In this document: positions 35,800 through 45,844 of the stretch, one piece after another
How the letters are laid out: the number at the start of each line of letters is the position of its first letter
Numbering within the stretch: position 1 is the first letter of the stretch
DNA from: Gynuella sp050296195
GTDB taxonomy: Bacteria > Pseudomonadota > Gammaproteobacteria > Pseudomonadales > Natronospirillaceae
Strand: one strand, 5' to 3'
NCBI RefSeq assembly: GCF_050296195.1
Contig: NZ_JBNKRB010000005.1
Length of the DNA: 64,000 nt
Translations under genes and position numbers: made by a program
Notes under the pieces: model-generated
What the model saw: the letters and a program-made list of their open reading frames with translations, nothing else
What the model was told of the DNA's origin: nothing
Database searches by the model: none

Positions 35800-37208
35800 G
35801 ACATTCCCCCTTGGTTTGCGGCATTTTTCCGGCATAATTGTGCGGATACGGTCATCGATCCGTGGTAATCCGGCGGCATTTCAACCTCCAGCGATAGAAA
35901 CTTGAAATGCCGCCATTGCGGGTCAGATTTCAGCTCAAACAAAAAACGCCCCTGAGTGGAAACCTTGGCCGGTCGTTCAAGGTGTACTCTTTCCTTACGA
36001 CCGTTGATGTACCAGACATTAGCCACCAGTTCACGAATATTGGGGTCACTGAATTGAATGTCTGCGACCAGTCCGGCACTGCTCAATTCTCTAAACTGAC
36101 CACCACCGTTAAACAGTATTTCAGTGCTTCCAGGCTGCAGAGTCTTTTTTTGCGCAGAAAACTCTGTTGGCTTGCCAACACAACCGTTATCAATCAGCGG
36201 AATCGCTTCGCGATAAAACATTTCATCCTGCAGGCTGTAATAAGACGGTACTTCCCATAGCAACAGTTTTGGTGGTGATTGCTGGAATTCATCACTGGGT
36301 AAATATTCCAGCATCGCACCATCCAGTCCGGCGCCGGCTTTTGCCACATTCAGAATATCGGTTTGCAGGTACTGTTTCAGGAAACCATCAAAATTCAATT
36401 GCACAGCACTTCGGCTGTTACTGGTTCCAACCAGAGTGACCTCCGGTAAAGCATCATCACCAAACAGACCACCGGCATCACTGCTGGAAGCGGTAGGTTC
36501 AGTGGTGTATTCATCGACATATTGATCCGCAAATTCAACACCACACATACGACTGAACGCCATCTGCAGCGTACCGCGTTTGCCAATCAGGCCACTGCGA
36601 CGGGTCGAAAACTCCTGTTTCGGCAATTGCCGGTACAACGTTGTCGACTTCACGGCATCAGCGACGACTTTTGCAGCCGTTTCGGCACCATAAGGTGTCC
36701 AGTGATGATCGCGGCGAAAAAAGAAATCTTTGTTCGGATCGGCTGTCTCGCCAAACAATGCTGTAAAATCAGGCACTATCGCACCACGGGCACGAAACTG
36801 AGCCAGTGCCTGAGCGTAATTACCCGCTGCCACGTCATAGGCAAAGCGTTGTTTGTCGGTAGGATTGAGTTTATCTGCATGCATTAGCCCGCGGGTTGGC
36901 TGATAGATCAATGCCAACTGTACATCGTGACGGGCAAAAGCCTGCACCAGTCGTCCGAAATCCGCGTAGCCCTGTCCATCAGGACCAAACTGGGTGGCCA
37001 GTTCAACGTCACTACGAAACAACCAGTCATCCTGGCCACTGACCAGTGTCCGGAACATCTTCAAAAAGGAAGTATCATAACTGGCCGGATCACCCAATTG
37101 CGGACATGGCCGGCAACAGGGTTCCACCCGATACTCAAGACTCCATCCAAACGTTGCCAGAGACCCGAGAATCCATCCACTCAGCAAATATCTCAACACC
37201 ACATTCAT
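35796..37208 (-). CDS. algX: Alginate acetyltransferase AlgX
   Basis: A 470-residue periplasmic protein that places O-acetyl groups on mannuronate and helps guide the polymer to the exit channel. After a signal peptide come an SGNH-like domain with the catalytic D-x-H in RRDHHWTPYGAE and the Ser in VGTSNSRSAV, and a C-terminal carbohydrate-binding module. I start at the ATG at 37208 (MNVVLRYLLSG) with AGGA upstream; the frame opens 8 codons earlier. It follows algF, not algG, unlike the usual Pseudomonas order. Confidence 0.95.
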   Translation of the reverse strand: MNVVLRYLLSGWILGSLATFGWSLEYRVEPCCRPCPQLGDPASYDTSFLKMFRTLVSGQDDWLFRSDVELATQFGPDGQGYADFGRLVQAFARHDVQLALIYQPTRGLMHADKLNPTDKQRFAYDVAAGNYAQALAQFRARGAIVPDFTALFGETADPNKDFFFRRDHHWTPYGAETAAKVVADAVKSTTLYRQLPKQEFSTRRSGLIGKRGTLQMAFSRMCGVEFADQYVDEYTTEPTASSSDAGGLFGDDALPEVTLVGTSNSRSAVQLNFDGFLKQYLQTDILNVAKAGAGLDGAMLEYLPSDEFQQSPPKLLLWEVPSYYSLQDEMFYREAIPLIDNGCVGKPTEFSAQKKTLQPGSTEILFNGGGQFRELSSAGLVADIQFSDPNIRELVANVWYINGRKERVHLERPAKVSTQGRFLFELKSDPQWRHFKFLSLEVEMPPDYHGSMTVSAQLCRKNAANQGGMS

Positions 37209-37246
37209 CGTTTCATGTTTCCTTGCCGGCATAATTCCAGGACGCT

Positions 37247-37900
37247 CTATAGATCCGCGTTGACTTCATTTTCCACCCACACCAATCTTGGCTGACTTGC
37301 GGTTCCCACGGCAAACAGACTGAAAGCCCGCCCACGCTGCAAACTCAACGGCTCGGCCTCCAACAGAGGTGCGTCATTCAAATAAGCTGTCAGCGATACC
37401 TTAATTGCATTGACCTCAACACTGTCAGAGTGCAAAAAACCCGTTGCTGAAAACACCGTTGTCGACCCATCAGTGGTTTTCAGACTCAGATCATTTTGAT
37501 CCAGCAGGTTATAGAAGCTCAGCAGCGCTTTACGCTGACTGCCTAGCGGCTGGTCTTTGATCAGTGTCAAGCCCTGGTCTGGAACCACCACTATCGTGTA
37601 ATACTGATCCGCTTCCAGTGTTGCTTCCAGCTGACCGACAGAACTGTTCAAAGCATAATTCCCTGGTGGCAGATATACATATTGCGTACTGTCCATCGGC
37701 TCAGCATCTCCTACCTCTTTGCCACCCAGGTCGATATCCTCTACATTTTTCGGCGATGCATTAAAAAGACGGACAAAGGCGGAACCATCAGGAGCATCAC
37801 CGGCATACAATGCGGACTCATCCGCAAAGGCCGGTGCGCTGATCAGCATCAACAGTAACCAACCGGAAAGTGCTTGCCGAATAGATGTCATAACCTTCAT
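37247..37900 (-). CDS. algF: Alginate O-acetylation protein AlgF
   Basis: A 217-residue periplasmic protein needed for alginate acetylation; it bridges AlgJ and AlgX and probably relays acetyl groups. A signal peptide (cleavage near SAPAFA) is followed by LYAGDAPDGSAFVRLFNAS and two beta-sandwich-like halves. Length matches the 216 residues of P. aeruginosa. An AGGAG ribosome site is present; it sits 4 bases downstream of algJ. Confidence 0.93.
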   Translation of the reverse strand: MKVMTSIRQALSGWLLLMLISAPAFADESALYAGDAPDGSAFVRLFNASPKNVEDIDLGGKEVGDAEPMDSTQYVYLPPGNYALNSSVGQLEATLEADQYYTIVVVPDQGLTLIKDQPLGSQRKALLSFYNLLDQNDLSLKTTDGSTTVFSATGFLHSDSVEVNAIKVSLTAYLNDAPLLEAEPLSLQRGRAFSLFAVGTASQPRLVWVENEVNADL

Positions 37901-37904
37901 AAAT

Positions 37905-39002
37905 TTATTCTCCTGTGGTCATTAAAAAAGGCAGCCGGTGACCGGACAAATCGTCCGGCATCGACAGATAGCGCTCCGGAAATTCCCAAATTACCAGTCT
38001 GGGAGGCGCATCCATAAAATCGTCGGATTGCAAATAGTTGATCATGGGTAGCATGGGACCATGACCCTCCTCGGCATAGTTCACCAGATCGACACCCAAA
38101 TGCTGTTTCAGATAACCTGCAAAATTCCATAATTCGTTGGCGCTGTAACTGGTACCGACCAACGCGACCTCGACACGTTGATCAGAGAACAAACCGATAT
38201 CGCTGGTCAGTGCCACAGTTTGTTGCTGTTGTAACAACTCAGGATCAGGACCCAACGCCGTAAAGTAAGGACTCAGGGGAATAAAATTGAGCAAATCGCC
38301 ACGATGTTCCAATAGTTCTTTGAATTCAGTTTGAAACTGTTGCGAGCCCGACTGGATATCGGGAAAACGCTTTGCAGCCGTGGTTGCCATGAAGGTGGCA
38401 GCCAGATCCGCACCAGCTGGCGTCCAATGTGTATCCGTCTTAAAAAAGAGCTGCTGCGAGACTTTCTGTTGAATAAAGACTGACAGCAGCTCAGGAGCAA
38501 CGATTGACTGCGCGGCGAGAAACTCATGCACCTGTGGATAAAGCGCCTGTTGTTGATCAGACGGTTTATGTTTACCAAGGTATTCTGAATACACTCTGGC
38601 CTTGGCCGGAATGATCAATATTGCGAGATCGATGTCATTGGCCCGGAAATGATCACGTACCGCGATAATGCGCTGATACTGCTGCTGCAGACGATGGTCG
38701 AAGTCTGCATAAGCGCTGAACTCCTCCTGACTGAACAGCCAATCCGATGACCCGACGACGACTCCCTGACGACCTTCAGAAAACAAGGTGTATTGGATAG
38801 CCGCCCACAAACTGGTGGCAAACGGACGTACCGGAAAGGTTTCCGTATATTGGTCTTCAAACTGCTGGCGCCATTGGCCATCCACAAACCGACCGCTCCC
38901 AGGCGTGGCAATAACGGTCATTTTCGACACACTCCAAATACCCAGCCCTGACATAACCAGTAAAAATCCGATAACCCCCAAACGCTGTAAAGTTGTCACC
39001 AT
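37905..39002 (-). CDS. algJ: Alginate acetyltransferase AlgJ
   Basis: A 365-residue membrane-anchored periplasmic SGNH-type acetyltransferase, related to AlgX. One N-terminal helix (about 10-28) anchors it. Catalytic elements are visible: FFKTDTHWTPAGAD (D-x-H) and VALVGTSYSANE (Ser). I prefer the ATG at 39002, which has AGGTGA 6 bases upstream overlapping the algI stop; a GTG at 39011 opens the frame. It hands acetyl groups from AlgI to the polymer through AlgF. Slightly shorter than the 391 residues of P. aeruginosa. Confidence 0.94.
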   Translation of the reverse strand: MVTTLQRLGVIGFLLVMSGLGIWSVSKMTVIATPGSGRFVDGQWRQQFEDQYTETFPVRPFATSLWAAIQYTLFSEGRQGVVVGSSDWLFSQEEFSAYADFDHRLQQQYQRIIAVRDHFRANDIDLAILIIPAKARVYSEYLGKHKPSDQQQALYPQVHEFLAAQSIVAPELLSVFIQQKVSQQLFFKTDTHWTPAGADLAATFMATTAAKRFPDIQSGSQQFQTEFKELLEHRGDLLNFIPLSPYFTALGPDPELLQQQQTVALTSDIGLFSDQRVEVALVGTSYSANELWNFAGYLKQHLGVDLVNYAEEGHGPMLPMINYLQSDDFMDAPPRLVIWEFPERYLSMPDDLSGHRLPFLMTTGE

Positions 39003-39011
39003 GCTTATCAC

Positions 39012-40430
39012 CTAAAACTGGAAATACAGAAATGGAGAATAACTGTCAGCTACCAGCTTCAGAACGGCTAATGCAAAAACCGGTACCAGCAGTCCAGTCG
39101 CCATATAGCGGCTCCAACCAGCACTGGCCAACGCGACCATCCTGCCACCCGCTCGGAATCCGTTTAGCAGAATCAGAATCCAGGCCAGTATCAGCATGGT
39201 GATCTGTAACTGGCTGATCTGTTGTTGGTACCAATCGCTGAAGTGCCAGTCCATACTGAGCATCGCGCTATAAACTCGCCACGCCTCGCTGACAGAGGTC
39301 GCCCGAAACATCACCCACCCCAGCAGCACCAGGACAAGTGTGAAACTCCATCGAAACAGACTAAACTGTTTAGTGAACCGTCCTAAACCGGTGGCTCTTT
39401 CAATGGCCAGCCACATACCATGCCAACCACCCCAGATGACAAAAGTCCAGTTCGCACCATGCCAGAGACCACCCAGCAACATAGTTAAAAACAGGTTGCG
39501 ATAGGTTCGGAAAGTTCCATGACGGTTACCTCCCAAAGGGATATACAGATAGTCTCTTAACCAGGTGGACAGACTGATATGCCAGCGCCGCCAGAATTCG
39601 GTAATGCTCTGACTGATGTAAGGCTGATTAAAATTTTCAACAAACCGAAAGCCCATCATTAAACCCAGGCCAATCGCCATATCGCTATAACCGGAAAAGT
39701 CAAAATACAGTTGCGCGGTATACGCTAAAGCACCCAACCAGGCATCGGCGCCAGTTGGTTGATCCAACAGGAATAACTGATCTGCCAGGGGAGCGATGGC
39801 ATCGGCGATGAACACTTTTTTAATGAAGCCACGCATAAACCGGCTGATGCCTTCTGAGAATAATGCGAAGCTGTGTTGTCGATACCGAAACTGATCGGCC
39901 AGATCCTTATAACGCAACACTGGTCCGGCAATCAGCTGTGGAAACAATGCAATGAATGCCGCGAAATCGATGAATCCCTGCGTGGCTTCAACATCGCGCC
40001 GATATACATCGATCACGTAACTGATTGCCTGGAAGATATAAAAGGAAATACCAATGGGTAGTACGATCTGAGTGACGGTGAATGGCTCAATGCCTGCGTT
40101 GGTCAGCAGTACATTCAAACTGTCGATCCCAAAATTGGCATATTTAAAATAACCCAGAGTCGCGAGATCGCCGCTGATACCCAGCACCAACCAGCGTCGA
40201 GCACGCTGGTTCTGCTGCTGACTCAGAGCCCGGGCGATCTGAATACCAATCTGATAATTCCAACCGGTAACGGCCACAAACAACAATAGAAAATCCACTC
40301 GCCACCAGGCATAAAATGCATAGCTTCCCAACAAAATGGTCAGAGATTTCCAGCGTCCGGGTGTCAGGTAATAGACGAGCAGAAACATCGGCAAAAACAG
40401 AAATAGAAAGATGCTCGAGGAAAACACCAT
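39012..40430 (-). CDS. algI: Alginate O-acetyltransferase AlgI (MBOAT)
   Basis: A 472-residue MBOAT-family membrane protein with about ten helices, carrying acetyl groups across the inner membrane for alginate acetylation. The start MVFSSSIFLFLFLPMFLLVY and the active-site LGGLWHGANWTFVIWGGWHG, with the essential His, are typical. Preceding segments TEFWRRWHISLSTWLRDYLY and PLGGNR match the family. An AGGAG ribosome site overlaps the algG end. It lies earlier in the cluster than usual, before algX and algL. Confidence 0.95.
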   Translation of the reverse strand: MVFSSSIFLFLFLPMFLLVYYLTPGRWKSLTILLGSYAFYAWWRVDFLLLFVAVTGWNYQIGIQIARALSQQQNQRARRWLVLGISGDLATLGYFKYANFGIDSLNVLLTNAGIEPFTVTQIVLPIGISFYIFQAISYVIDVYRRDVEATQGFIDFAAFIALFPQLIAGPVLRYKDLADQFRYRQHSFALFSEGISRFMRGFIKKVFIADAIAPLADQLFLLDQPTGADAWLGALAYTAQLYFDFSGYSDMAIGLGLMMGFRFVENFNQPYISQSITEFWRRWHISLSTWLRDYLYIPLGGNRHGTFRTYRNLFLTMLLGGLWHGANWTFVIWGGWHGMWLAIERATGLGRFTKQFSLFRWSFTLVLVLLGWVMFRATSVSEAWRVYSAMLSMDWHFSDWYQQQISQLQITMLILAWILILLNGFRAGGRMVALASAGWSRYMATGLLVPVFALAVLKLVADSYSPFLYFQF

Positions 40431-40431
40431 A

Positions 40432-41964
40432 CTAACTGTTCTCCTGTGGTATCGGAGTCACCGACACCGCTTGTTTCTGGCGCAACAGAATATCAAGGAT
40501 TTCCGAGTGAAAACGGGCAAAGATGCCATCATTATCCGGATTCAGCGGTTCACTGCCAAAACGGATATCGACGTTAAATATCTTCATGAACTCAGGGTGT
40601 TCCATGGAGAATGGCCCACGTTCGTTGGCCACCAAGGCCCCTCCATATAAAATCATGGATACCCTGGCTTCATAAGGATCCATGTGACTGTCACGATCAG
40701 TATCGGATAGGTCCTGGATATCACCATATACGCCAAACCCTTGATTGCCGGCGATATTGTTGTAATACAACTTAATGTTTTTGCTGTTGCGCATCCGGAT
40801 ACCATGCTTATCGTTCGCATATACCCGATTTGCCCAGAGCAGATTGTCGGAACTTTCATACAGGGTAATACCATCACTGAGGTTGTGATGAGCGACGTTA
40901 TTGGCGACTACATTACCAACACTTGAGCGGTCAAGAACGAAACCTGACAATTTATTGTGATGACTGTTGTTATTGAAAATCCAGCTGTCGTTGACTTCGC
41001 GCGACACAATAATGCCGTGCTTTTTATGGGTACCATAAACCTCATTGTAACCAATGATCAGCCCTCGGGAACGATCGTGAGGATCAATACCATAGACAAC
41101 ATTGTCCACATAACGATTATTCAGAATGACCGCACCATCGGTTTCATAGCAGTAGAAACCGTAATAGATATCCTCAAATGTAGAACCAATAATCCAGGCT
41201 TTCGGACTTGGTTGCTTTAACGTCTGATTCAGTTCATGACGGTATTGGCTGACGGTGATTCCATAGGATTTACTTTGCTCATAACCCAGACTGACAAATT
41301 CCGAGTTCAGTAGATATATTTCGCTGCCGCCCCAGGACACCAGAAACGGCCGGAACTGAGAAGCACTCTGATAGCGGGCCGGGGTATTTTGTTTTTCATC
41401 CCAACCAACGACTTTTGCCGAACGGGTAATCAAGGTTCCGGAAACCACCAGAAACGAACCTCGCTGCTGTGATAAATAGAGACTTTCGTCGGCATCCATC
41501 AACAGAGTTGCGCCCGCTTCAACCACCACGGGTAAACGGGCAATATAAGTACCATCTGCCAGTCGTTCGAGATACTCATGACGATCAAGCTGTTGCCACA
41601 ACTGCGTCATGGTAAAAAAGCCGGATTTGAGAAAAATCGCCTGAGGGTTCGAATATTGTCGGGCAGCCCATTCGCGTGCTCGTTGACCGATGGTGAAATC
41701 ATCCATGGTCACCTCTCCGAAGATACGTCGAACCTGTACTACAGCCGCCCGGGGAGCCGCCTGTCTGGCACGTTTCACATACTCATTAACAGCCGCCTCG
41801 TTATAGCCGGAGATGTCCGGCAGTTGCGGTTCAGATAACGCCAGCGTCGCACCGTCTTCTGCTTCCACCCGATACTGGATCGCGGAAGCAGCTGGCGCAG
41901 TTGTGCTGATGAATACGTGTAGCACCATCAGCATAATGGCGGAACAGTGGATACTCCTTACCAT
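40432..41964 (-). CDS. algG: Mannuronan C5-epimerase AlgG
   Basis: A 510-residue periplasmic enzyme converting D-mannuronate to L-guluronate within the polymer. I start at the ATG at 41964, overlapping the algE stop by 7 bases (ATGGTAA); the frame opens 46 codons earlier inside algE. The signal peptide precedes a right-handed beta-helix with CASH-type parallel repeats, including the catalytic DPHDRS motif and nearby HKKHGIIVSREV and NNNSHHN. Length is close to the 543 residues of P. aeruginosa. Together with AlgK, X and E it belongs to the periplasmic scaffold. Confidence 0.95.
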   Translation of the reverse strand: MVRSIHCSAIMLMVLHVFISTTAPAASAIQYRVEAEDGATLALSEPQLPDISGYNEAAVNEYVKRARQAAPRAAVVQVRRIFGEVTMDDFTIGQRAREWAARQYSNPQAIFLKSGFFTMTQLWQQLDRHEYLERLADGTYIARLPVVVEAGATLLMDADESLYLSQQRGSFLVVSGTLITRSAKVVGWDEKQNTPARYQSASQFRPFLVSWGGSEIYLLNSEFVSLGYEQSKSYGITVSQYRHELNQTLKQPSPKAWIIGSTFEDIYYGFYCYETDGAVILNNRYVDNVVYGIDPHDRSRGLIIGYNEVYGTHKKHGIIVSREVNDSWIFNNNSHHNKLSGFVLDRSSVGNVVANNVAHHNLSDGITLYESSDNLLWANRVYANDKHGIRMRNSKNIKLYYNNIAGNQGFGVYGDIQDLSDTDRDSHMDPYEARVSMILYGGALVANERGPFSMEHPEFMKIFNVDIRFGSEPLNPDNDGIFARFHSEILDILLRQKQAVSVTPIPQENS

Positions 41965-43250
41965 GTATTCACCCAGTCCAGGCTGTAACGGGCACGCAGG
42001 CTGTTCTGATCTTTGGCAAAAGCAGTACCTGGTAAGAATACCGAAGCACGGGTCCGCAGATAGGAATCGAATGGCCAACGGTTTCCGGCATTCCAATACC
42101 ACGACCCGACCAGATCCAATCCCTCGCCAATCCGGCGACCATTGCCCTCCGGATTCACACCGAGTCCGGCCGCATAAAAGTCAGCATCTTTGTCAGTCAG
42201 CCAAAATTGTTGCGCCACCAGACTGAGATCCCAGTGTTTATGAATGCTCAGACTGGTATATACGGCTATCGCCTGAAGGTTACTCAGCTCTGCCCTCAGG
42301 GCCTCATTAAAACGATAAAAACTTGCCTGGGTGCCGGTAAAACGGGCGCGGTTGCTTTCCAGTCCGGTAGCCCGGAAACCACCATCACCATCGGCAGAGG
42401 CATAAACATACTGAGCCCCCACTGCCAGTAGCGGTATCGAAGATGGCCGCCAGCGCAGGCCCACATCGGCGGCCCAGCCGTTAACATCCCGGCGTTTTCG
42501 TTGAGGGACATCGCTACCGATCATTCCAAGCAACGCCAGACGATAATTAAGCGCCTCATCACTGGTGGCCGAAAAGTAGTCGTTATCCACCCCCAAACTC
42601 AGCCAGGTCAAACGCGGTTGATACAATGACTGATCATCACCGCGCACATACATCGCCCTCATTTCAAGGTAATTGTGGTAACTGTATTGCAGCCGATGAC
42701 TGGCAAAAAAACGTAACAGATCCCGTTCATCCTTTGGTAGCGGTGAACCGTCATTTTCAAAGTCATCAATTTTTCGGGCGATACCTGCCGTGCCTTTCCA
42801 TAAAGTGGTATCCCAACGCCAGCGTAACAGGGAAATATCACTATCAGTCCAGAGACCATCGTCGTCTTTCAGGCGCTCACGACCGACACGAATGGATTCA
42901 CCCGGATAATCGGTTAACCCGCTCCAATCCAGCCATAGTTCCCGCAGCCCGACATAAGCTTCATCACCACCGCTGCTATCATCAATAGTTTCATGGCTGG
43001 TCGCATATATGCCGTAACCATAAAAATACCCGCGCCAATTGGCGTTGAAATTCAAATCCACCTTGGGTTTTACAATCATCCCCGCTTCGTGTGTGCCAAG
43101 GCTGTTATCAAGATCACGGTTATCATCGTACAAATAGTAGGGATTCAACGTCAGCTGGAATTGCGCAGTGGTTGAAGAAGACTGCATCGCCAAGCTAAAA
43201 CAGAGAAATGTCAACGCGATGATTGAAGTACTACGAGTTATCCAGAACAT
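41958..43250 (-). CDS. algE: Alginate export porin AlgE
   Basis: A 430-residue outer-membrane beta-barrel through which alginate leaves the cell. A signal peptide is followed by alternating amphipathic strands rich in Tyr, Trp and Arg, starting with FQLTLNPYYLYDDNRDLD, and a C-terminus ending in an aromatic-rich strand (LRARYSLDWVNTW). The basic constriction typical of AlgE fits segments such as GRERLKDDDGLW. It is about 60 residues shorter than P. aeruginosa AlgE (490), likely in loops. An AGGAG ribosome site is present. Confidence 0.93.
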   Translation of the reverse strand: MFWITRSTSIIALTFLCFSLAMQSSSTTAQFQLTLNPYYLYDDNRDLDNSLGTHEAGMIVKPKVDLNFNANWRGYFYGYGIYATSHETIDDSSGGDEAYVGLRELWLDWSGLTDYPGESIRVGRERLKDDDGLWTDSDISLLRWRWDTTLWKGTAGIARKIDDFENDGSPLPKDERDLLRFFASHRLQYSYHNYLEMRAMYVRGDDQSLYQPRLTWLSLGVDNDYFSATSDEALNYRLALLGMIGSDVPQRKRRDVNGWAADVGLRWRPSSIPLLAVGAQYVYASADGDGGFRATGLESNRARFTGTQASFYRFNEALRAELSNLQAIAVYTSLSIHKHWDLSLVAQQFWLTDKDADFYAAGLGVNPEGNGRRIGEGLDLVGSWYWNAGNRWPFDSYLRTRASVFLPGTAFAKDQNSLRARYSLDWVNTW

Positions 43251-43255
43251 GATTG

Positions 43256-44623
43256 TTACTCCTGTCCGCCGTTGGCGGTTTGCAACAGCACGGATGTCTG
43301 CATGGCCTGCTTTTCACGTTCGGCAACTTTCTGGCCTTCCACCACAATGTCTCCGGAAATACCGCCACTGATCTCATGCAACAATGTGGTTGCCCGTTGA
43401 TATCCGGCTTCTGACGATAGTTGTGCGAAGCCGTAGGCATAGGTCATGTTTCGGCCAATACCGACGCCATCCAAAAAATAACGGGAAAGTTCAAAATACG
43501 CTTTGGCCGAACCACGACGGCCAGCCAGCAGATAATGCTGAACAGCCTTCTGGGGGTTGGCACGACCGAGATAGCCCAGTCGATACATACGGCCAAGATA
43601 AAAATGTGCCTGAGGGACTTCATCGCTGGCTTCCAGCAGATGCTGCTCCGCCATTTTGGGATCCGCAGCCACCAGCCGACCTTCGAAATAGATCAGCCCG
43701 GTCATATATTCTGCTTCGGCAGACCCTTGTTCACGCCCACGCTGAAGAACAGACAACAGTTCTGCTGTATTGCCCAACGCAGGGTTCTTCCGCATCAAAT
43801 CCGCTTCCAGAGACAAAGCTCGTGGATATTCCTGATCGATCATCTTCAGTAGCTGCATACTGATTTGCGGTTGCGGCGTAGTACGCTCGGAAGCAATAAA
43901 CCAGCGGGCAAATTTCCATGCATCAGATGCCTCGAGCTGTTGCTGCTGCCAACGGGCCTGCATATGTTGCTGCAAGTCCGCCGGTTGGCCCAGATCCGGA
44001 TAACGCTCAAATAAATCAGCCAGTAGTGGATAACAATCGTAGACCACATCCAGTGCTTCACGGCATAACCGGACAATATCTTTCCTGCGCGCCTGCTCCT
44101 GACCATTAAACTGATAATAGCGAACCAACAGGTAACGGCTGCCAGCATCCCCGCGGTTCATTCGTTGCTCTATTAACGGTCCCAGACCGGCATAACGGGG
44201 CAATGACGGAAAGTCCAGATACAGCTCCAGCAGATTATCGGCAACAGAGTCATCGCCGAGGGCAGCCGCCTGTTCAAACTGACGCGCTGCGGCCTCCGCC
44301 ACCGTCAAACGCCCTTGTGCGTGACGCTGATATAACTGTCCCAAACGGCCCCAGGCACGGTTATCGCCCGACTTTTCGGCTGCCAGGTACCATTGTTCGG
44401 CCGCTTGCCATTGGCCTCGTTCCACCAGATAGTCAGCCAGTTTGATCTGTGCTTCCGGCACTCCGAATTTCGCCAGTGTACGATAATGTTTGGCAGCTTC
44501 GTCTGCACTTCCGGCAGCCATGGCCCGATCCGCCATTTCCATGTCAGCGACATTGGCACAGCCTCCCAGTAACAACACCAGGGCAACCAGGCCGGTCAGA
44601 CTACGCAATGATCGTTCGCTCAT
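43256..44623 (-). CDS. algK: Alginate scaffold lipoprotein AlgK
   Basis: A 455-residue outer-membrane lipoprotein built of Sel1/TPR helical repeats. A lipobox (VLLLGGC) ends the signal. Repeats such as AAEQWYLAAEKSGDNRAWGR and GRANPQKAVQHYLLAGRRGS follow. AlgK helps place AlgE and binds AlgX, spanning the periplasm. I start at the ATG at 44623 because GGGAAG is 9 bases upstream; another ATG at 44632 opens the frame but lies on top of this site. Length is close to 475 in P. aeruginosa. Confidence 0.94.
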   Translation of the reverse strand: MSERSLRSLTGLVALVLLLGGCANVADMEMADRAMAAGSADEAAKHYRTLAKFGVPEAQIKLADYLVERGQWQAAEQWYLAAEKSGDNRAWGRLGQLYQRHAQGRLTVAEAAARQFEQAAALGDDSVADNLLELYLDFPSLPRYAGLGPLIEQRMNRGDAGSRYLLVRYYQFNGQEQARRKDIVRLCREALDVVYDCYPLLADLFERYPDLGQPADLQQHMQARWQQQQLEASDAWKFARWFIASERTTPQPQISMQLLKMIDQEYPRALSLEADLMRKNPALGNTAELLSVLQRGREQGSAEAEYMTGLIYFEGRLVAADPKMAEQHLLEASDEVPQAHFYLGRMYRLGYLGRANPQKAVQHYLLAGRRGSAKAYFELSRYFLDGVGIGRNMTYAYGFAQLSSEAGYQRATTLLHEISGGISGDIVVEGQKVAEREKQAMQTSVLLQTANGGQE

Positions 44624-44640
44624 CTTAACCATCTTCCCGT

Positions 44641-45813
44641 TCAGGATTCCGTTTGCTGACTAACGGTCAGAAATGACATCAAAGCTCCCTTGGTCACTGT
44701 GACCGGACGACCAATGTCCTCATAACCGGGAGCCTGTTGAAGCTCGATTTGAGCATCAATCAGCGCCTCGGACACACCATTCGCCTGCCGAACACTGATC
44801 TGACGAATAACACCATCGTACACGTGCTGATTACCGCCAATACGGACTTGTACCTGATCTCCAGGTGCCAGATCGTCACTGTCTGCAAATGCAAATTGCG
44901 CACTGACAAATGGACGGGCATTTTCGACACTTAATTCAAACACTTCAGCACCTTTGGGAAGATACTGACCATCGGCAATATAGGATTTTGCCAGCACACA
45001 GTCGCAAGGACTCATTAAGGTTCCTTTAACCGAGGATCCAGTCAGACTGGCCAGCCGTTCCGAATCGATGGCACCACCCAGCTCACTGTTCATAAAGTCC
45101 AGTACCGGGGTCTCGAATGTGGCGATGGGCTGTCCACGCTTGACGACACTTTCAGAGTCGATCAACGGTTTAACCATGCCGTCTTTAGGCATATTTACGT
45201 GATAAGTCTCAGCCACCAGTTCAGCAGCCTGAGAAGTCGTCACAAAGAAGGTGTTGTATAACTGTACAGCGACAAAAATAGCGGCACCCAGGCCAGCCAT
45301 AAGAATGACCAGAGTGCCGCTAATGGCCTTAACCTTGTTTCCAATAGATATCTTTTGAACGGAATTTTTTCGTGCTTTAGTGAAGTTTTCACGGGACAGC
45401 GTATTCAACATGTCACCGGTATTGACCAGATCGCCACTGAGGTAGGCGGTAATCAGGTAACGCAATGCAGAAATTTCCTTGGGTCCAAGTTCCTGAAACT
45501 CAAAACCGATTCGGCCACTCTGTTCCTGCACACTACGTACCATAAAGCTGGCATTCAGGCTGAGCATAAAACCATCGACATTGATCTTGAGAGTGCCTTT
45601 AAACAATCGGCCATTTGCAAACTCGTGAGGCTGACAACGAATACTGAATCCACCGGCGGAAATATCCTGTACTTTGAATCGACGCATGGAAAATTGGTTG
45701 TTTTTGCCCTGAACTGCGGCAATCATCTCTAGTTCCACTGGCATCCGCACACGGGCATATTGCCGTTGCGCCTCAGATTCATGGACGATATTCAGGTTCT
45801 CTGCCGTTGTCAT
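44641..45813 (-). CDS. alg44: Alginate co-polymerase and c-di-GMP receptor Alg44
   Basis: A 390-residue inner-membrane protein required for polymerisation. The N-terminal PilZ domain binds c-di-GMP: R17 and R21 in QRQYARVR and the D-x-S-x-x-G in QDISAGGFS (50-56). R17 and R21 fall on the same numbers as in P. aeruginosa Alg44, which supports the start at 45813 (AAGGAAG upstream). One membrane helix (about 172-195) is followed by a periplasmic HlyD-like fusion domain. The frame opens 17 codons earlier. It makes the cluster dependent on c-di-GMP. Confidence 0.95.
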   Translation of the reverse strand: MTTAENLNIVHESEAQRQYARVRMPVELEMIAAVQGKNNQFSMRRFKVQDISAGGFSIRCQPHEFANGRLFKGTLKINVDGFMLSLNASFMVRSVQEQSGRIGFEFQELGPKEISALRYLITAYLSGDLVNTGDMLNTLSRENFTKARKNSVQKISIGNKVKAISGTLVILMAGLGAAIFVAVQLYNTFFVTTSQAAELVAETYHVNMPKDGMVKPLIDSESVVKRGQPIATFETPVLDFMNSELGGAIDSERLASLTGSSVKGTLMSPCDCVLAKSYIADGQYLPKGAEVFELSVENARPFVSAQFAFADSDDLAPGDQVQVRIGGNQHVYDGVIRQISVRQANGVSEALIDAQIELQQAPGYEDIGRPVTVTKGALMSFLTVSQQTES

Positions 45814-45844
45814 AATCACTTCCTTTAGGTAATTCTGTTTGCTT

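Noticed and set aside
43384..43863. Two overlapping plus-strand frames
   Set aside because: Antisense to algK; composition reflects the opposite strand.
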